From Valencia hispanica (Eukaryota > Chordata > Actinopteri > Cyprinodontiformes > Valenciidae), in NCBI GenBank assembly GCA_963556495.2, contig OY747709.1, forward strand, positions 18,184,900 through 18,248,899: a stretch of DNA of 64,000 bases, read 5' to 3'. Below, piece after piece: positions 42,305 to 54,116 of this stretch. Numbering within the stretch: the first letter of the stretch is position 1; each line of letters begins with the position of its first letter. Below the pieces are notes generated by a model. The model saw only the letters and a program-made list of their open reading frames with translations. It had not been told where the DNA came from and searched no databases. The translations under genes and the position numbers were made by a program.

Positions 42305-43011
42305 AGTGGCTTAGGTCATCCTGAGCTATCTCTGTAGTTATGCTGCTATAGGCTTAGACTGCTGGAGGACAGACTTACCAATTTTCTTCACTCTGCTACT
42401 TCCTTTTCTCCTACGACTCTCCAGTTGTATTACAGTACATTCTGTTATTTCGACTGTTAACTTTGTTTTCTCTCAGTGTTTTTCTCCCCATCGAAGATAC
42501 ACCTGGTCTGGTATCCTGCTTGGCTGCAATGCCCTGTTGGACGGGGGTCATCGACTGGGATGATCCTCTCAGTAACTGAAGATCCACTGTGTCCTGTTAT
42601 CAACTTTTTACTTTCTGTAACATAGAAAGTTCTCTTATATCGGATCTTCTGTTCCTTCTATGTTCTGCTCTGTCTTCTCAAACCCCCAGACGGTCGTGGC
42701 AGATGGCCGCTCCTACTGAGCCTGGTTCTGTTGGAGGTTTCTTCCTGTTAAAGGGGAGTTTTTCCTCTCCACTGTCGCTACATGCTTGCTCAGTATGAGG
42801 GATTGCTGAAGGATTGCTGTGGTTGGAAATCTGCCCAACCTCACGCCAATGACTGACGCAATCTGCTGGGATTCCTTAAATAGGAAACTTTTTAACTGAT
42901 TGGAATGTTTGTATAATTGTATTGAAATGACTTCTTGTTAAGTGCCTTGAGATGACATCTGTTGTGAATTGGCGCTATATAAATAAACTGAATTGAATTG
43001 AATTGAATTGA
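42305..43011 (+). other. LINE 3' UTR and (GAATT)n tail
   Basis: Starts after the ORF2 stop TAG. It carries conserved phrases (gagcctggttctgttggagg, ctctccactgtcgctacatg, gccttgagatgacatctgtt) and ends with ggcgctatataaataaactg plus four GAATT units. The last part is repeated at 13527-13733, showing another copy of the same family in the window. Confidence 0.8.
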
Positions 43012-43105
43012 ATCTTTAACTTTTTGAGTTATGTTGCTATACGACTAAAAAAAAGCAAACCCCGGCAAAAACCTAACCCCTTGGCAGAGGTAATGATTAA
43101 TCTGA
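43012..43105 (+). repeat. Right part of the older repeat split by the LINE
   Basis: The sequence tttaactttttgagttatgt, then aaaccccggcaaaaacctaa and ccccttggcagaggtaat, continues the segment that stops at 38054. It is a common dispersed fish sequence end. Confidence 0.6.
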
Positions 43106-44583
43106 GATATCAAATGACAAAGAGCAAAAACTAAAAGGTTCCAAAATTAATAATATGAGAGGAAATCCCTATTGGTGGAGGTTTTGGGCTTTCAAATAAA
43201 TCTTGCATCGAACACAAAATTCAACACTGACAAGATACAGTACCAATTACTGCAGAATAAGTCTAAGAATAACACATTAAAAATAGGAAGACTACAGAAA
43301 AACAAGGTTTTGATATTTAAAGTTTTTCATATATTATCATTTGTGCTCCCTTATATTATATACACCAATGGATGCTGTTCAGTTTCAGTTGCTTTGTATA
43401 TGACTTTTTCAGGTATGAAATAGTACCATTTATCAGGAGATTTTCTGAACCAACTATGTGTCAATTCTTATCCACCTGTGTGATGGTTTGTACCTGCTTT
43501 GACCTTGATTTAAAGTGACTTTCTATGATCTAAGTATAGTACAGTGTATAAAATCAGTTTATATGATATCATCAAATAACACATACCAACAGGAGATCTA
43601 ACAGGAGTCATTTTGGTTTGATCAATGGTCATGATCTGTCATATTTTATTGGACTCAACTGGCCCAAACAAATGGTAATTGACTGTAATACAAAGTTTTC
43701 AGAGGATCACAAATAGATAAATGCATACAGGATTTTCACATTTTATCTACATTATTTATGAAAATACTTACCTAAAGAAAAAATACTGTTCTATATTTGA
43801 GGTCCATGGGTATAAAATGGATTGTTTGCAGGTACAAAATGGAAGTGGAAAGGAAATAGTACTGGCTAGGTGAGGAATTTGCCAACGTACTAGCAAAATA
43901 ACACCAAGCCTAAGACCCCCTTCCAGCACAGGGAGGGAGCCTTTCCTAGATGCCATAAGGCAACCTTATCAGTTTAATTACAAATTACAAATCGGGGCAA
44001 GCCTATTTGTTTTATTAATCTGTTCAGTACTGAAGAAGTATGGCTATGGGTAATAATCCAACCAGAAATGTTAAAAGAGAAACAACATTTATAAATAGTA
44101 TTGATGTGGCAAGTTAAGAATTTTGTCATTAACATTTTAAAGAACCTGACAAAAGTCAACCAGAAACTTGACAGAAACAATGACAAACAACCTTAATACC
44201 TGACCTCTACCGGTAATACTTGCATTAATTAATTAATTATTTTCATTAGACAATAAAAACATTGCCCCACTGTCTTGATAATGTTGTTTTTATCGTTGTA
44301 TTAAAATAACTTTATGCTGTTTCTTTCATCAGCAAATTTAAAAATGGTATCAGGTATCTAGTATTTTTATTTGTATTGGTGTACAGTTAAAAAAAAAAAT
44401 ATTGTAGCAGTTGTGGTTAAAACTTTTAACATTACCTTAATATTTGCGAACCCTCAACCTCTGCACATAGCTGGATTTGTAAACTCAACTTCCCAATTGT
44501 CTGACGACTATTACCTAATGATCCAGCCTCTACAGTTGACAATGGAAATATAAAGTGGAGTGAAATGGAAAAAAATGTAAAAT

Positions 44584-44622
<39 letters not shown>

Positions 44623-46334
44623 CCAACAACTTTACAGACAAGACTGTGGTGTCACATGCAGGTGGGAGAGTTTTAATCTGAGATGTAATAGTAAATGGGA
44701 TGTACAAACATGAACAGCACACCAGATAAAGTAGAACAACAATATATTTCGAATACATTTGTACCACCATTAAAAACCGAACACCTAATACTCCTTAAAG
44801 ACTACTAGGCTCATCTGACAAAGGGACTGAAGGGAGAAAAAATACATTCAGCCTTGGCTAACATTATTTTCTAATCTTAATCCTGCAGAGATCCCGTGGA
44901 GGCTTCATAAAAGAACAATCTGTGAGGATAAGCAGCAGAACAGCTGAAAACAGCAGCTGAGAAGCAATACAAGAACTCTCAAAGTTAGAAACTATGCCTG
45001 TAAGTAAAAATAAATAAATAAACAGGAACAAATCTGCATAAGTATTTGGAAGAATTTATCGTTTACTCTATAAAACATATATAGAATAAGTTGTTATTAA
45101 AGTTATTATTTTTTCTTCCATGCTCATTGTTTCATTAGTGTTTATACAAAAAAAAAAAAAATCCTGCCGAGTCTTTGGAAAAAAACATTGGAATCTGCCT
45201 GAGGACACCAGCGGGGGTTCCACAAATAGATCTCATCTCAGTTTGATTTCCCATAGTTTAGTTTGACAAGAATGTGTTGGCCCAGTTTCACCAGTAAGTT
45301 TTCTTGTTTGTCTGTACTGAGACTCAGGCCTTTAATCAAAAATAAGACAATGCAGAAAGCAAACTCAGTTTTATTAAGAGAAATTTGTCTGTTGATGTTT
45401 GATTACAGATTGCATTCATATGTCTTCACCAGTAAAACCCAGTGATAGACGTACAACTATCCACAGACTCATCATCTGCGCAGTAACAACTGCAGCTTAA
45501 CATAAAAAACCAGTTAAGCATTAGAGGTAAAAAAAAATTGTTTTGTTTATAAGTTGTAGGTGTATATAAAAAAAGCTTTAGGCTAAGTCCTTGTTCAAAA
45601 AGTCCAAAAGTTTGCCGTTGTCATTTGGAGCTTGAAATTGTCAACGGATTTGGACGCCAATCTGGCACCATGATGACTCATGTTGATTGATGGGTAGTTC
45701 AGTTCCTGTCTTTGGGTGTCAGAGATGCAGTAAGACTGTTGAAAATAAAGCTGTTAAATGTCACCTGCACCAGCATGCCTGGATTTTCTAATCTGATTCC
45801 TGAGCAGATATTAGAAGAACCTTAAGTATAGATTACCGACTTGTGTATACATTGTTCTTGAACGTATTAGTTCAGATGTTGTTTGGATAATTGTGTTAGA
45901 TAGCGCATTGTTTATTTAACTTGGTCTATTGACAACATGATTTGCAACATGTCTTTGAATGTTCTCCTCTCAATGGTTTAAGCTTTGCTTGATCTACAAA
46001 AGTACGATAAGTATTAGGCATGAGTTAGTATAAGATTCTCACGGTGTGACAACCCTGGGCAAAAATATCAGCTTCACGGTATTTACACAGACACTCACAA
46101 CAAAAATGTAAAACATTACCCAAATATTTTATTATTTAAAGCCAAAAAAAAAAAGATTATTGCGGTCAGCACACGTGTTTAATTGCTTGTTCACACAACT
46201 CGTAAATGAACAAATCACATAGCAGCAACTAAGTGCTTTAGTTTAGTGGTTCGCAAACTTTCAAGCTTCTGACCTAAAAAATTAAGCTGTATCAGCTCCC
46301 TTCACCTCAAACAAAATGTGGAAGAAAGGGGATT
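43106..46334. other. Large NPHP4 intron, microsatellite only
   Basis: An (AT)n run of about 17 units is at 44587-44621. Short A-runs and chance open frames are present. No gene or transposon was recognised. Confidence 0.5.
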
Positions 46335-46705
46335 AAATTAACGAGGCCTGGTTATTGGTGCCAGACGGACTGGTCTGAGTATTTGATAAATTGCTGATCT
46401 ACTGTGATTTTCACAAACAACCATGGGTTTACAGACAATTGTCTGAAAAAGAGAAAATATCCAGTGAGCAAGAGTTGTGTGAATGCCTAGTTTATCTGAG
46501 AGGTCAGAGATTAGGCAGACTGCTTTGAGTTGACAAAAAAGCAACAGTGACTTGAAAAACAGTTTGTTACAATAAGAAATACGGAAAAAACGCATGACAT
46601 GTTTAAACTTCAAACATGCAGGTGACAAGAGCGTAAGACTCCACTGGACACCACTTCTATCAGCGGACAACAGGAAACTAAGGCTACAAGTCAAACAGGA
46701 TTACC
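46335..46705 (+). mobile_element. Tc1-like transposase remnant, 5' half
   Basis: Phrases such as ctggttattggtgccagacg, gtctgagtatttgataaat, tgatctactgtgattttcac and gaaaaagagaaaatatccag follow the N-terminal coding region of a widespread fish Tc1 family. It ends at ggaaactaaggctacaagtc, where an L2-type LINE interrupts it. The remaining half is at 47676-48120. Confidence 0.65.
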
Positions 46706-47668
46706 GGGAGTAATCGGGACATCCATGTCTCCCGATGACACACGGTCAATGGATGCACTTTTTAACTGCATATTAGACTTCAAATCCTGGATAGCAGAAA
46801 ACTCTCTCCAGCTCAACCAGGACAAAACTGAAGTTTTAGTCATCGGCCCTGAGGCTCAGAGAGAGAAACGTTTACTTAAACTACAATCACTGTCTCCTAA
46901 CCCTTCTTTACAAGTGAAAAAGCTGGGTGTGATTTTTGATTCTGAGCTGACTTTTATCCCTCACATTAAAAACAATAGTAAAATAGGTTTTTGTCATCTA
47001 AAGAACATTGTCAGAGTTCGCCCCATTCTCTCTCGGGCCAACACGGAAACAATGATGCATGCTTTTATCACCAGTAGAATTGATTACTGTAATGCCCTGC
47101 TTTCTGGTCTTCCCAAAAAGAGTATATCAGGTTTACAACTTCTACAAAATTCAGCAGCACGTGGGGCTTGATTCATTGCATTGGCTCTCCGTATGTTTTA
47201 GGATGATGTTAAGGTTCTTTTAATGGTTTTTAAGTGTCTTAATGGACTTGGGCCTTCTTATCTTTCAGAACTGGTTTTAGCATATAAACCTTCGCAGCCT
47301 CTGCGCTCCTCTGGCAGCCGTCTCCTTGTTATCCCTAAAGTCAGGACACACACTCACGGCGAGACGTCTTTCCAGTACTATGGCCCTCACCTCTGGAACA
47401 GGCTGCCGGAGGACCTCAGGGCCACAGAGAACGTTCATGTTTTTAAGAGCAGGCTCAAGATTCACCTTTTTAACCTAGCTTTTAACAGATCAGTATTTAT
47501 TATTGTCTGTTAAATTGCTCTGCTTGGTTTACTTGCATATTTTTATCAGTGTTTTCATACTTAGTCTTATCATATTCATGGGAATGTAGTTTTTGTGGGG
47601 GTCATTGCAATCTGTAAAGCACTTTGAGTTGTAACGTTTGTATGAAAAGCGCTTTATAAATAAAGTTT
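46706..47668 (+). pseudogene. 5'-truncated L2-type LINE inside the Tc1 remnant
   Basis: Begins just after the YADD motif region of ORF2. It contains DKTEVLVIGPEAQ, VKKLGVIFDSELTFIPHIK, FITSRIDYCNALLSGLPK and, after a deletion and frame change near 47165, PSYLSELVLAYKPSQPLRSS and PHLWNRLPEDLRA. The 3' end has gcgctttataaataaagtttg. The direct repeat gattacc flanks it (46699-46705 and 47669-47675). It is a third L2-type subfamily, distinct in its tail from those at 33110 and 38055. Confidence 0.82.
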
Positions 47669-47675
47669 GATTACC

Positions 47676-48120
47676 TGTTTGAACATGGAAGTGTCTTAGG
47701 TTCTGTTCACAGTTGCAACATTACAATAGTAGGGTCAGAATCTACTTTCCATCATGGTTCAGACTGTGGTGCAATAGTGTGAGGGAATGTTTTCTTGGCA
47801 CACTTTGGGCCCCCTTGGTACTGTATTGTTGCAGACTATGTCCATCTCTTTATAGCCCCAGTGTTCTCATCTTCTGATGGCAGCCTTCAGTGGGATAAAG
47901 CACCATCTCATAAAGATGAAATCATGTCAAACTGGTTTCTGAAATCTGACCATGAGATCACTACTCCAATGGCATCCACTGTCACCAAATCCCAACCCAA
48001 CAAAGCACATTTGAGACATGACAGAAAAGCAGATTCATATCATGGATGTGCAGCTGATAAATCTGTAGCGAGTGCATGATTCTATCTTGTTAATATGGAC
48101 CAAAACCTTAGAGGAATATA
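47676..48120 (+). pseudogene. Tc1-like transposase remnant, 3' half
   Basis: Continues the element of 46335-46705. It encodes decayed pieces of a DD34E transposase: WHTLGPL, SSDGSLQWDKAPSHKDEI (where relatives have QQDNAPCHKAQI, so the second catalytic Asp region is altered) and SNWFL. A worn SPDLNPIEH region follows. In-frame stops and frame changes are present. Confidence 0.7.
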
Positions 48121-51100
48121 AAACTTAGTAATTGTTGTTCAGAGCTTATTGTAGAGAACATCATCTCCTCTTACCATTTTGCACTTCAGAGAGTAGTGCA
48201 AGGAAAAGAAGCTGACATTTGGTGGTTCATTAGAAGGCTACAAGCTCACTCAGCTACTTAACACAGGTACCTCTCCCAGCTTGCCAACTATAAAATAAAT
48301 TCCCATTTATAACAGTATGAATGATGATTACAAAGACTCAATCAGCTACCCTGAACCACCATTGTTAAATGCCACAGGTCAGTGTTTTTGAATAATTTTA
48401 ACCCTAAGAGCACTATTTGAAATAAACTAGATCTAATTTACAACATCTCTTGGACAAATAAGGTAAAACTAAAAGTTAAAATTGGTATGAATTGAACTTT
48501 GTTTTCACACAGTGAATCCAGGCCTTAAATTACAGGATGCCCAAATGAGGTCGTTAACCGAAACAAATGTAAAATTTTCTGAGGGACTGTACAGCTCCTC
48601 GTTGAGGGTGCACTCTAATATGAAATATAGGAAAAGTAGCAATTAACTGGCTATGCTGTCCAGAACTGATGCATAGGATAGCTTGCAGTAGTTTCAGAGG
48701 GGAAGCCAAAAGCACCCTCCAAATTTTTCAAAAGGGAACTCTTTCATCAACAAACAGATAATAGGCAGCAGCTAAATGAGTAATGGGGAGTCGGTGTTGC
48801 TATGCAAACAGAGGCAGACAGCGCCATTCTGCAGATTAATGGGAGAGGTGTCTGCCATCCCAAAGCATTCTCCTCATCATCCATCACCCTACACTGGCCA
48901 AACCACTCAGCCGAGTGTATTTGCCTGAGTTACATTTCCTCAAATATTACTGTGAACATATCCCTTCTGCTGTAGATTGTAGTGAGCATATCCAATCAAA
49001 AGCTAAGAAGATCTTATTCCTAGTGCCTTATTATAGATCCTTCCATCTGTTATTACTTCTGTGAAGAAATGTTTCATGTTGATGAGACTCAAACAATAAA
49101 CTATCATGGATGTGATTAGATGGTGTTATAAGTGGCTAATGAAAACCATGTATTGATGAGGAGCCAAAATATGACGCAAATTAATTGAATGTTACTGCAA
49201 GTATCGTTAGACACATCACATAATTTAGTGCCCGTCAAGGTTGGCAGAGATGTCTTGCTCTCTGTGATACCATCCATCCACAACAACTGAATCACAATGA
49301 CTTGCCTGATGATATTCAACACTGAAATTCCAACCTCAATAGAGAGAGTCTTGCACATCATTAGCAGCTCAGCAGTCTGTGTGGAGAAGAAAATTAGTGA
49401 CCAAAGACTCAGGGGGTTGAAGTCCATCAAATTTATCAACTGCCTCACGCTGTTGCATGACAATAGCCCCACCTGCCCACCCCATTTGCCCTGATAGCAG
49501 TTCTGGAGGTTAAGGCCATAACAAACCCCTGATTTGCTGGCCTCCAGAACAAATGAGAGCGAGCGCCAAGGGGGTTTCAAAGTAGCCTGCAGTATTCGAT
49601 TTCCTCTGCCTCCCTGTTCCAGGCCACTGACCTTTCAAAATAAGCAGATTCAGCCTCACCTCAAGGCTAAAGGCAAGTCTGAAATAGTCAGGCATAATTG
49701 TGTAAGCAGTGAGAGCTTTTAATGGCAGAGGGATACTTCATGTGTGCTGTCATTTATAGCCAAACTAACTGCCAGGTAAATTTCACTGATATTTTGTCCC
49801 AGTTGTGACAGCACTGGTCAAAATTCTCTACTCTCTCCAGCTGCAAAAGCCAGTTTCTTCAGGGCTTATCAGGCCGCTGCAGACGAAGAGCACTGTCAGG
49901 TCTGCAGACGGTTCTAATCGCCCATTTCTACTGTGCTGAAGCAGATCTACACTTCCTGCCTGTGTGTCCTTGAGCACCTTCTGTGTGTTAGCTGTAGAGA
50001 AAATCAGACTTTTAAAGAAAGAACGCAGCAATATGAGTCAGCAATATGATGTTATATTGAAAACTTTAAACTTTTTTTTTGGCAATTTTTCTCAAACCAA
50101 AAATGCAAAAGTTTAAGTTAAACACAACACCTAAAAACCTTTCATGGAACTTAAATGTCCCTGTAGTTGAATCTGGCATTCAGCATTGTTAAACCTTTTC
50201 AGAGTCCAATGGTTCTTTTCTGGTGGTCTATTGTAGCCCAGGCAAAAGAGGGGGAACGGTTTTTATCTTGATTCCTCTATTGTTAGTAAGCAAAGGAAAA
50301 TGACCCACAGAATAAATGTATTATCCAGTTTCCCTTTGAGTCCACGTTTAAAACGCACCAGCGGAAGCCACATGTTAAGCTCTGTCAAAAGCTTACCCTG
50401 TGGCTTCATTAAAGGTGAAGTTGAACAGCACAAAAAGTAGTCATGTCCTGACAATTTCAAGCTTTGAAATGACATGTCCGTAGGTGTGCGATTACCATAA
50501 CAGACAAAAAAGAAGACATTCAGCTAAACTGTAAACCAGTTACTTTAAAAATACAGATTGCTACGTATGATTAGGTACCAAAAGAAACAAGTCTGCTGCA
50601 GTAGCCAGTATCATGCCAGATGTTGCTAACACAATCAGTTCTATAGCAATACCACGAATAAAGGGTATTTTGAATCAACTGTGGAGGTTTGTTTTATTGA
50701 CAGATTGTTTCAAATGTCCAAGCTTTTGCTTTCATGGACAAAGACCTGAAAGACCTTCATCAAGCTACCTAGTTACAGACATACTAACAGAAACAGTAAA
50801 ACTTTATGGTCAGCCATGTACTAAATACCGTTTTAAACATGCAGCAGAACAAGTGTGCTACTTCACACACAGCAAAGACATCGTGTCACCCTCCAGTTTC
50901 CATCTGATCTGAGAAATATGTTATTCAACAGAAGGGACGCGGATAATGATATGCTGAAGAAGACCCGTGATCTAGGTGGATTAAAGCATATGCGAAAGGA
51001 TGAAGTGATCTGTAATGGGGAGGTTTCATGGTTGTGTGTTTTGTCATAGGGGAAATAAAAAAATAAAATAAAATAAGGCCGCAGTCCTTTAGGCGTTTTA

Positions 51101-53446
51101 GATATTTTTATAAGTAGATTGGTCAGATTACAAGACAACCCGTGCACCCAGAACTGTGCCATGGTCGAACTTCCCCTACACCCTCCTATTCCTAATGATA
51201 TATAGCATATAGTAATCCAACATTATCTTCCTAACTCCCTTGTATGCAGTCTTGAGTCTGGTCCCACAAGGTTAAATCCCAACATATTGTAGAGTAGAAG
51301 GAACAAGGTCAGAGGATGTCCTGCTCAACTCCGATGCTAACCGACGTCTGTTTACGCACGCTGTTGATGTCTACATGACATATTCCCTCGATGCATTTAC
51401 GAACATGTAACTAGTCAATTAATTCACATTACCTTAAAATATTCCCATCATATTTTATTGAAAAACTATGATCTGAAAGGGCTGATATTAGATCATGAAG
51501 GATTAGAATGTGTTAATGATCTGCCAAAGAGGAGACGTCATGGGGTTGTTCATAGCTCAAATTCTGTGGATTTACTTTGATTTTATCCTGGTATGTGCAC
51601 TGGAAACAAAAGGGGGTAGATGATGGAAACAAAAACAACAAAAAAAACACATACCCTGGTTCCTGGAAGAGGTTTCGGACATGGAAATGTGTCTGGAAAC
51701 AAATGATGATTAATCACTTTTAATAAGCCACTATTGAGTCAACATCAGCTCCCAAAAAGCTCGGGGCTTTAAATCCCAATGAAATCATGGATTAAAAGAT
51801 TACTCAAGGTTTTTCACTCCCTACCACTGAAGCTTTTTCTACGTCAGAATAATTCTGCTTTGACCAAATGCAAATCTGCTGATCAAACATTCTTATTAAA
51901 TATGTCTGCTGCTTTGTCTCATTCTTTATTTAGTCTATAGCGGTTTTGTGGATAAAAATCAGTTTTGTGGATTCAATAATTAGTTTTACAAGACAAACCA
52001 GCAGTTGTTATAGTTTAAACATGCTGTGTCTGCTAATACAATTGTCAAGCAGTGTCTCTCTTTTGCTAAGGACTTCAAATGTTTCAACAAAACCAAGCCT
52101 CTGTCATTTAAACTCTCCATTATTCAGAAGAGCTACTTTTTTGTCCTTTACATTTAAAAAGGCTGCATTGTAGTGTGATTGAATGAACTTGACAGCTTAT
52201 ATCATTTACATTTGATACTTGTGAGTCCTACCTTAAGATGATTTAAAAGATGGGCAGTTTTCCACACAGAGACATAAGAATATGACAATCATTTTTTAAG
52301 TTCATATTGCTGCTGATAAATTCCTGAAGAGATTAAATTAAAACATGACAGATATCGTGCATGAATAAAAAATAAAAAACACTGGAAGTTAGATATCAGA
52401 ATGTAGTCAACTCTGTGTTGGTTTTAGAATTATATTAGCTTAGATGAAAGTTAAGCTGATTATGGAATTTAATGTGCATAGTTTAAAAAAAATATTTTCT
52501 TAAATGTTGGCCATAATGGCTCTAACAGTTAATGTTTGCACTGCATTAATTTCATTCATACAACAGATGAGGCATTTAATTGCCTTCGCTCTCCTGCTGA
52601 GTTCTCCTTTTCATATGAAAATATTTCTTTCAAGTCGGACTTCAGTAAAATGATTTCTATATCGTTGTTTTATTGCAGATTTTAGAACTAAAGAGCTCAA
52701 ATCAGTGTGATACCAACTTTTGTAATCACACATTGACTAAAAGAGTGGTCAACAAAAGACGACAAAGCCACTGTGGCAGCATCTTTTTTCAGGCAATTTT
52801 ATAACACTGTAAAAGTTTGAAGAAGAAAACAGCACCAGTATTTCTATTAGCTTACCAGCAGCATGAGAGGATGGAGGTGAGGTGGCAGATTCTGTCCTGA
52901 GCATGCAGATGATGCATTTTGCACAATACTTTTAACCCAGTACAAAGAATGCAGCACAGACTCCATAATCAGGATCATACTCTTATTACACCAAGGCTGT
53001 AAAGCCTCAATTTGCAAGATGCAATTTATTATCATATTATGTAGGAAAATGAGTTGAGCTGTTCCTACTTCTTCCTCCCCTTCATCGCATTTACTAAAAA
53101 TTATGCCGTGCTTCAAATACATTTAGCATTTAAACAGCAGCCAGCAAAACTCACAACTTTGTGCTCCCTCCCAGTAACCTGCTCATGTGTACAAATTGGA
53201 GGTGTGTATGCAAAAGCATGTTGCACACAAAAAGCAATAAAACTCAATCTCAATGCGCAAAGGCCCTGAGCATTGGGTATATGTTTATTTTTGAGTGTGG
53301 GTTTTCCATTTAAGGAGTGCAGATGGTGTTTGTTGCCTCCAAAACACTGGCAGGACATCATGCAAAAACCCACCAAGATCTGACCTCAAACGTTTTGTAA
53401 AAAATATAATTCACACACATTCTAACCTAATAGTAATTAACACTCT
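48121..53446. other. Large NPHP4 intron, no recognised gene
   Basis: Contains only chance open frames, including a 154-codon one on the minus strand at 49116-49580. It also has two exon-like minus-strand segments, 52856-52996 and one near 49810-50000, that match nothing in NPHP4. No transposon was recognised. Confidence 0.45.
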
Positions 53447-54116
53447 AATTGTTATGTTTAGATGTTTTAGGGAGGACCCAAACACAGAGAACTATGTTTA
53501 AAAGATGAATTTACTTAACAAAAGGTTGCCAATTGACTAACACAGGGAATTCCAGGAGATTATACGGAAGAATCCAGTGGGTGGAGAACAAGGTGAACCG
53601 GAAGACTTAAATATACCTAGGGGAGTGGAAGTAACGGAGAATAATCAGAGGACTAATTAGAGGAAAGCAGGTGCAGGTGAGAGGGAGGGAACAGGTGGAG
53701 GTAATCAGAGGCTGGGCAGGGAAGCAGAATGGTAGGGAGGAAACAGAAGAGAAACAAAGACAAACACAGAAAAGAGGAATGGGCAGAAAATAATCTTAAA
53801 TGAGAAAAGGGCCAACTCTAAAGTAACTAAGGATGAGAGAGATCTAAGAAAATAAGACTAAAAGAACCTAAGGAAAACTCAAATACAAGTACTAATAATC
53901 AGGGAAGAGAGGAGAGAAATAGAACAGAAAAAAGAGATTCAAATAAGAAAACGATCCCAACGAGAGAAATGAATTAAAACAGAAGAGGAAAATGATGAAA
54001 TAAAGAGAACTAATAAAAGATCAAAGTAACCCAAAAACAACGAAACAAATGTATAAATAGAACTTAGAATCACCAAACTATAATCCTAAAGTAATATAAA
54101 CATAAACATGACAATT
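53447..54116. mobile_element. Purine-rich repeat with inverted ends, class uncertain
   Basis: The left end AATTGTTATGTTTA and the complement of the right end AATTGTCATGTTTA are inverted copies. Read from 53450 to 54113 it also has TG...CA ends, as LTRs do. Flanking target duplications are not clear. The body is strongly A/G-rich on the plus strand and contains gggaggacccaaacacagag, a phrase I associate with dispersed fish repeats. It could be a solo LTR or a non-autonomous DNA element. Confidence 0.4.

Larger units (their letters stand above)
38055..43011 (+). mobile_element. Apparently full-length L2-type LINE
   Basis: About 4.96 kb flanked by the 4-bp direct repeat ATCT (38051-38054 and 43012-43015). 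Inside are a 5' UTR of about 275 bp, ORF1 (38330-39214), ORF2 (39308-42304 or earlier) and a 3' UTR of about 700 bp. It ends in caaataaactg-like sequence plus a (GAATT)n tail. Both long frames are uninterrupted apart from the single UGA between them, so the copy is young and may be retrotransposition-competent. It splits an older repeat and lies antisense in the large NPHP4 intron. Clade assignment rests on ORF1 type, reverse transcriptase motifs and tail type. Confidence 0.85.

Noticed and set aside
49116..49580. 154-codon open frame on the minus strand
   Set aside because: The composition is low-complexity and hydrophobic and matches no known family. There are no supporting splice or promoter features, so it is treated as chance.
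49810..50010. Possible minus-strand exon with acceptor ttttctctacag and peptide DLTVLFVCSGLISPEE
   Set aside because: It does not resemble any NPHP4 segment. The only nearby donor (AGA|GTAGAG) leaves two bases, which does not fit exon J.
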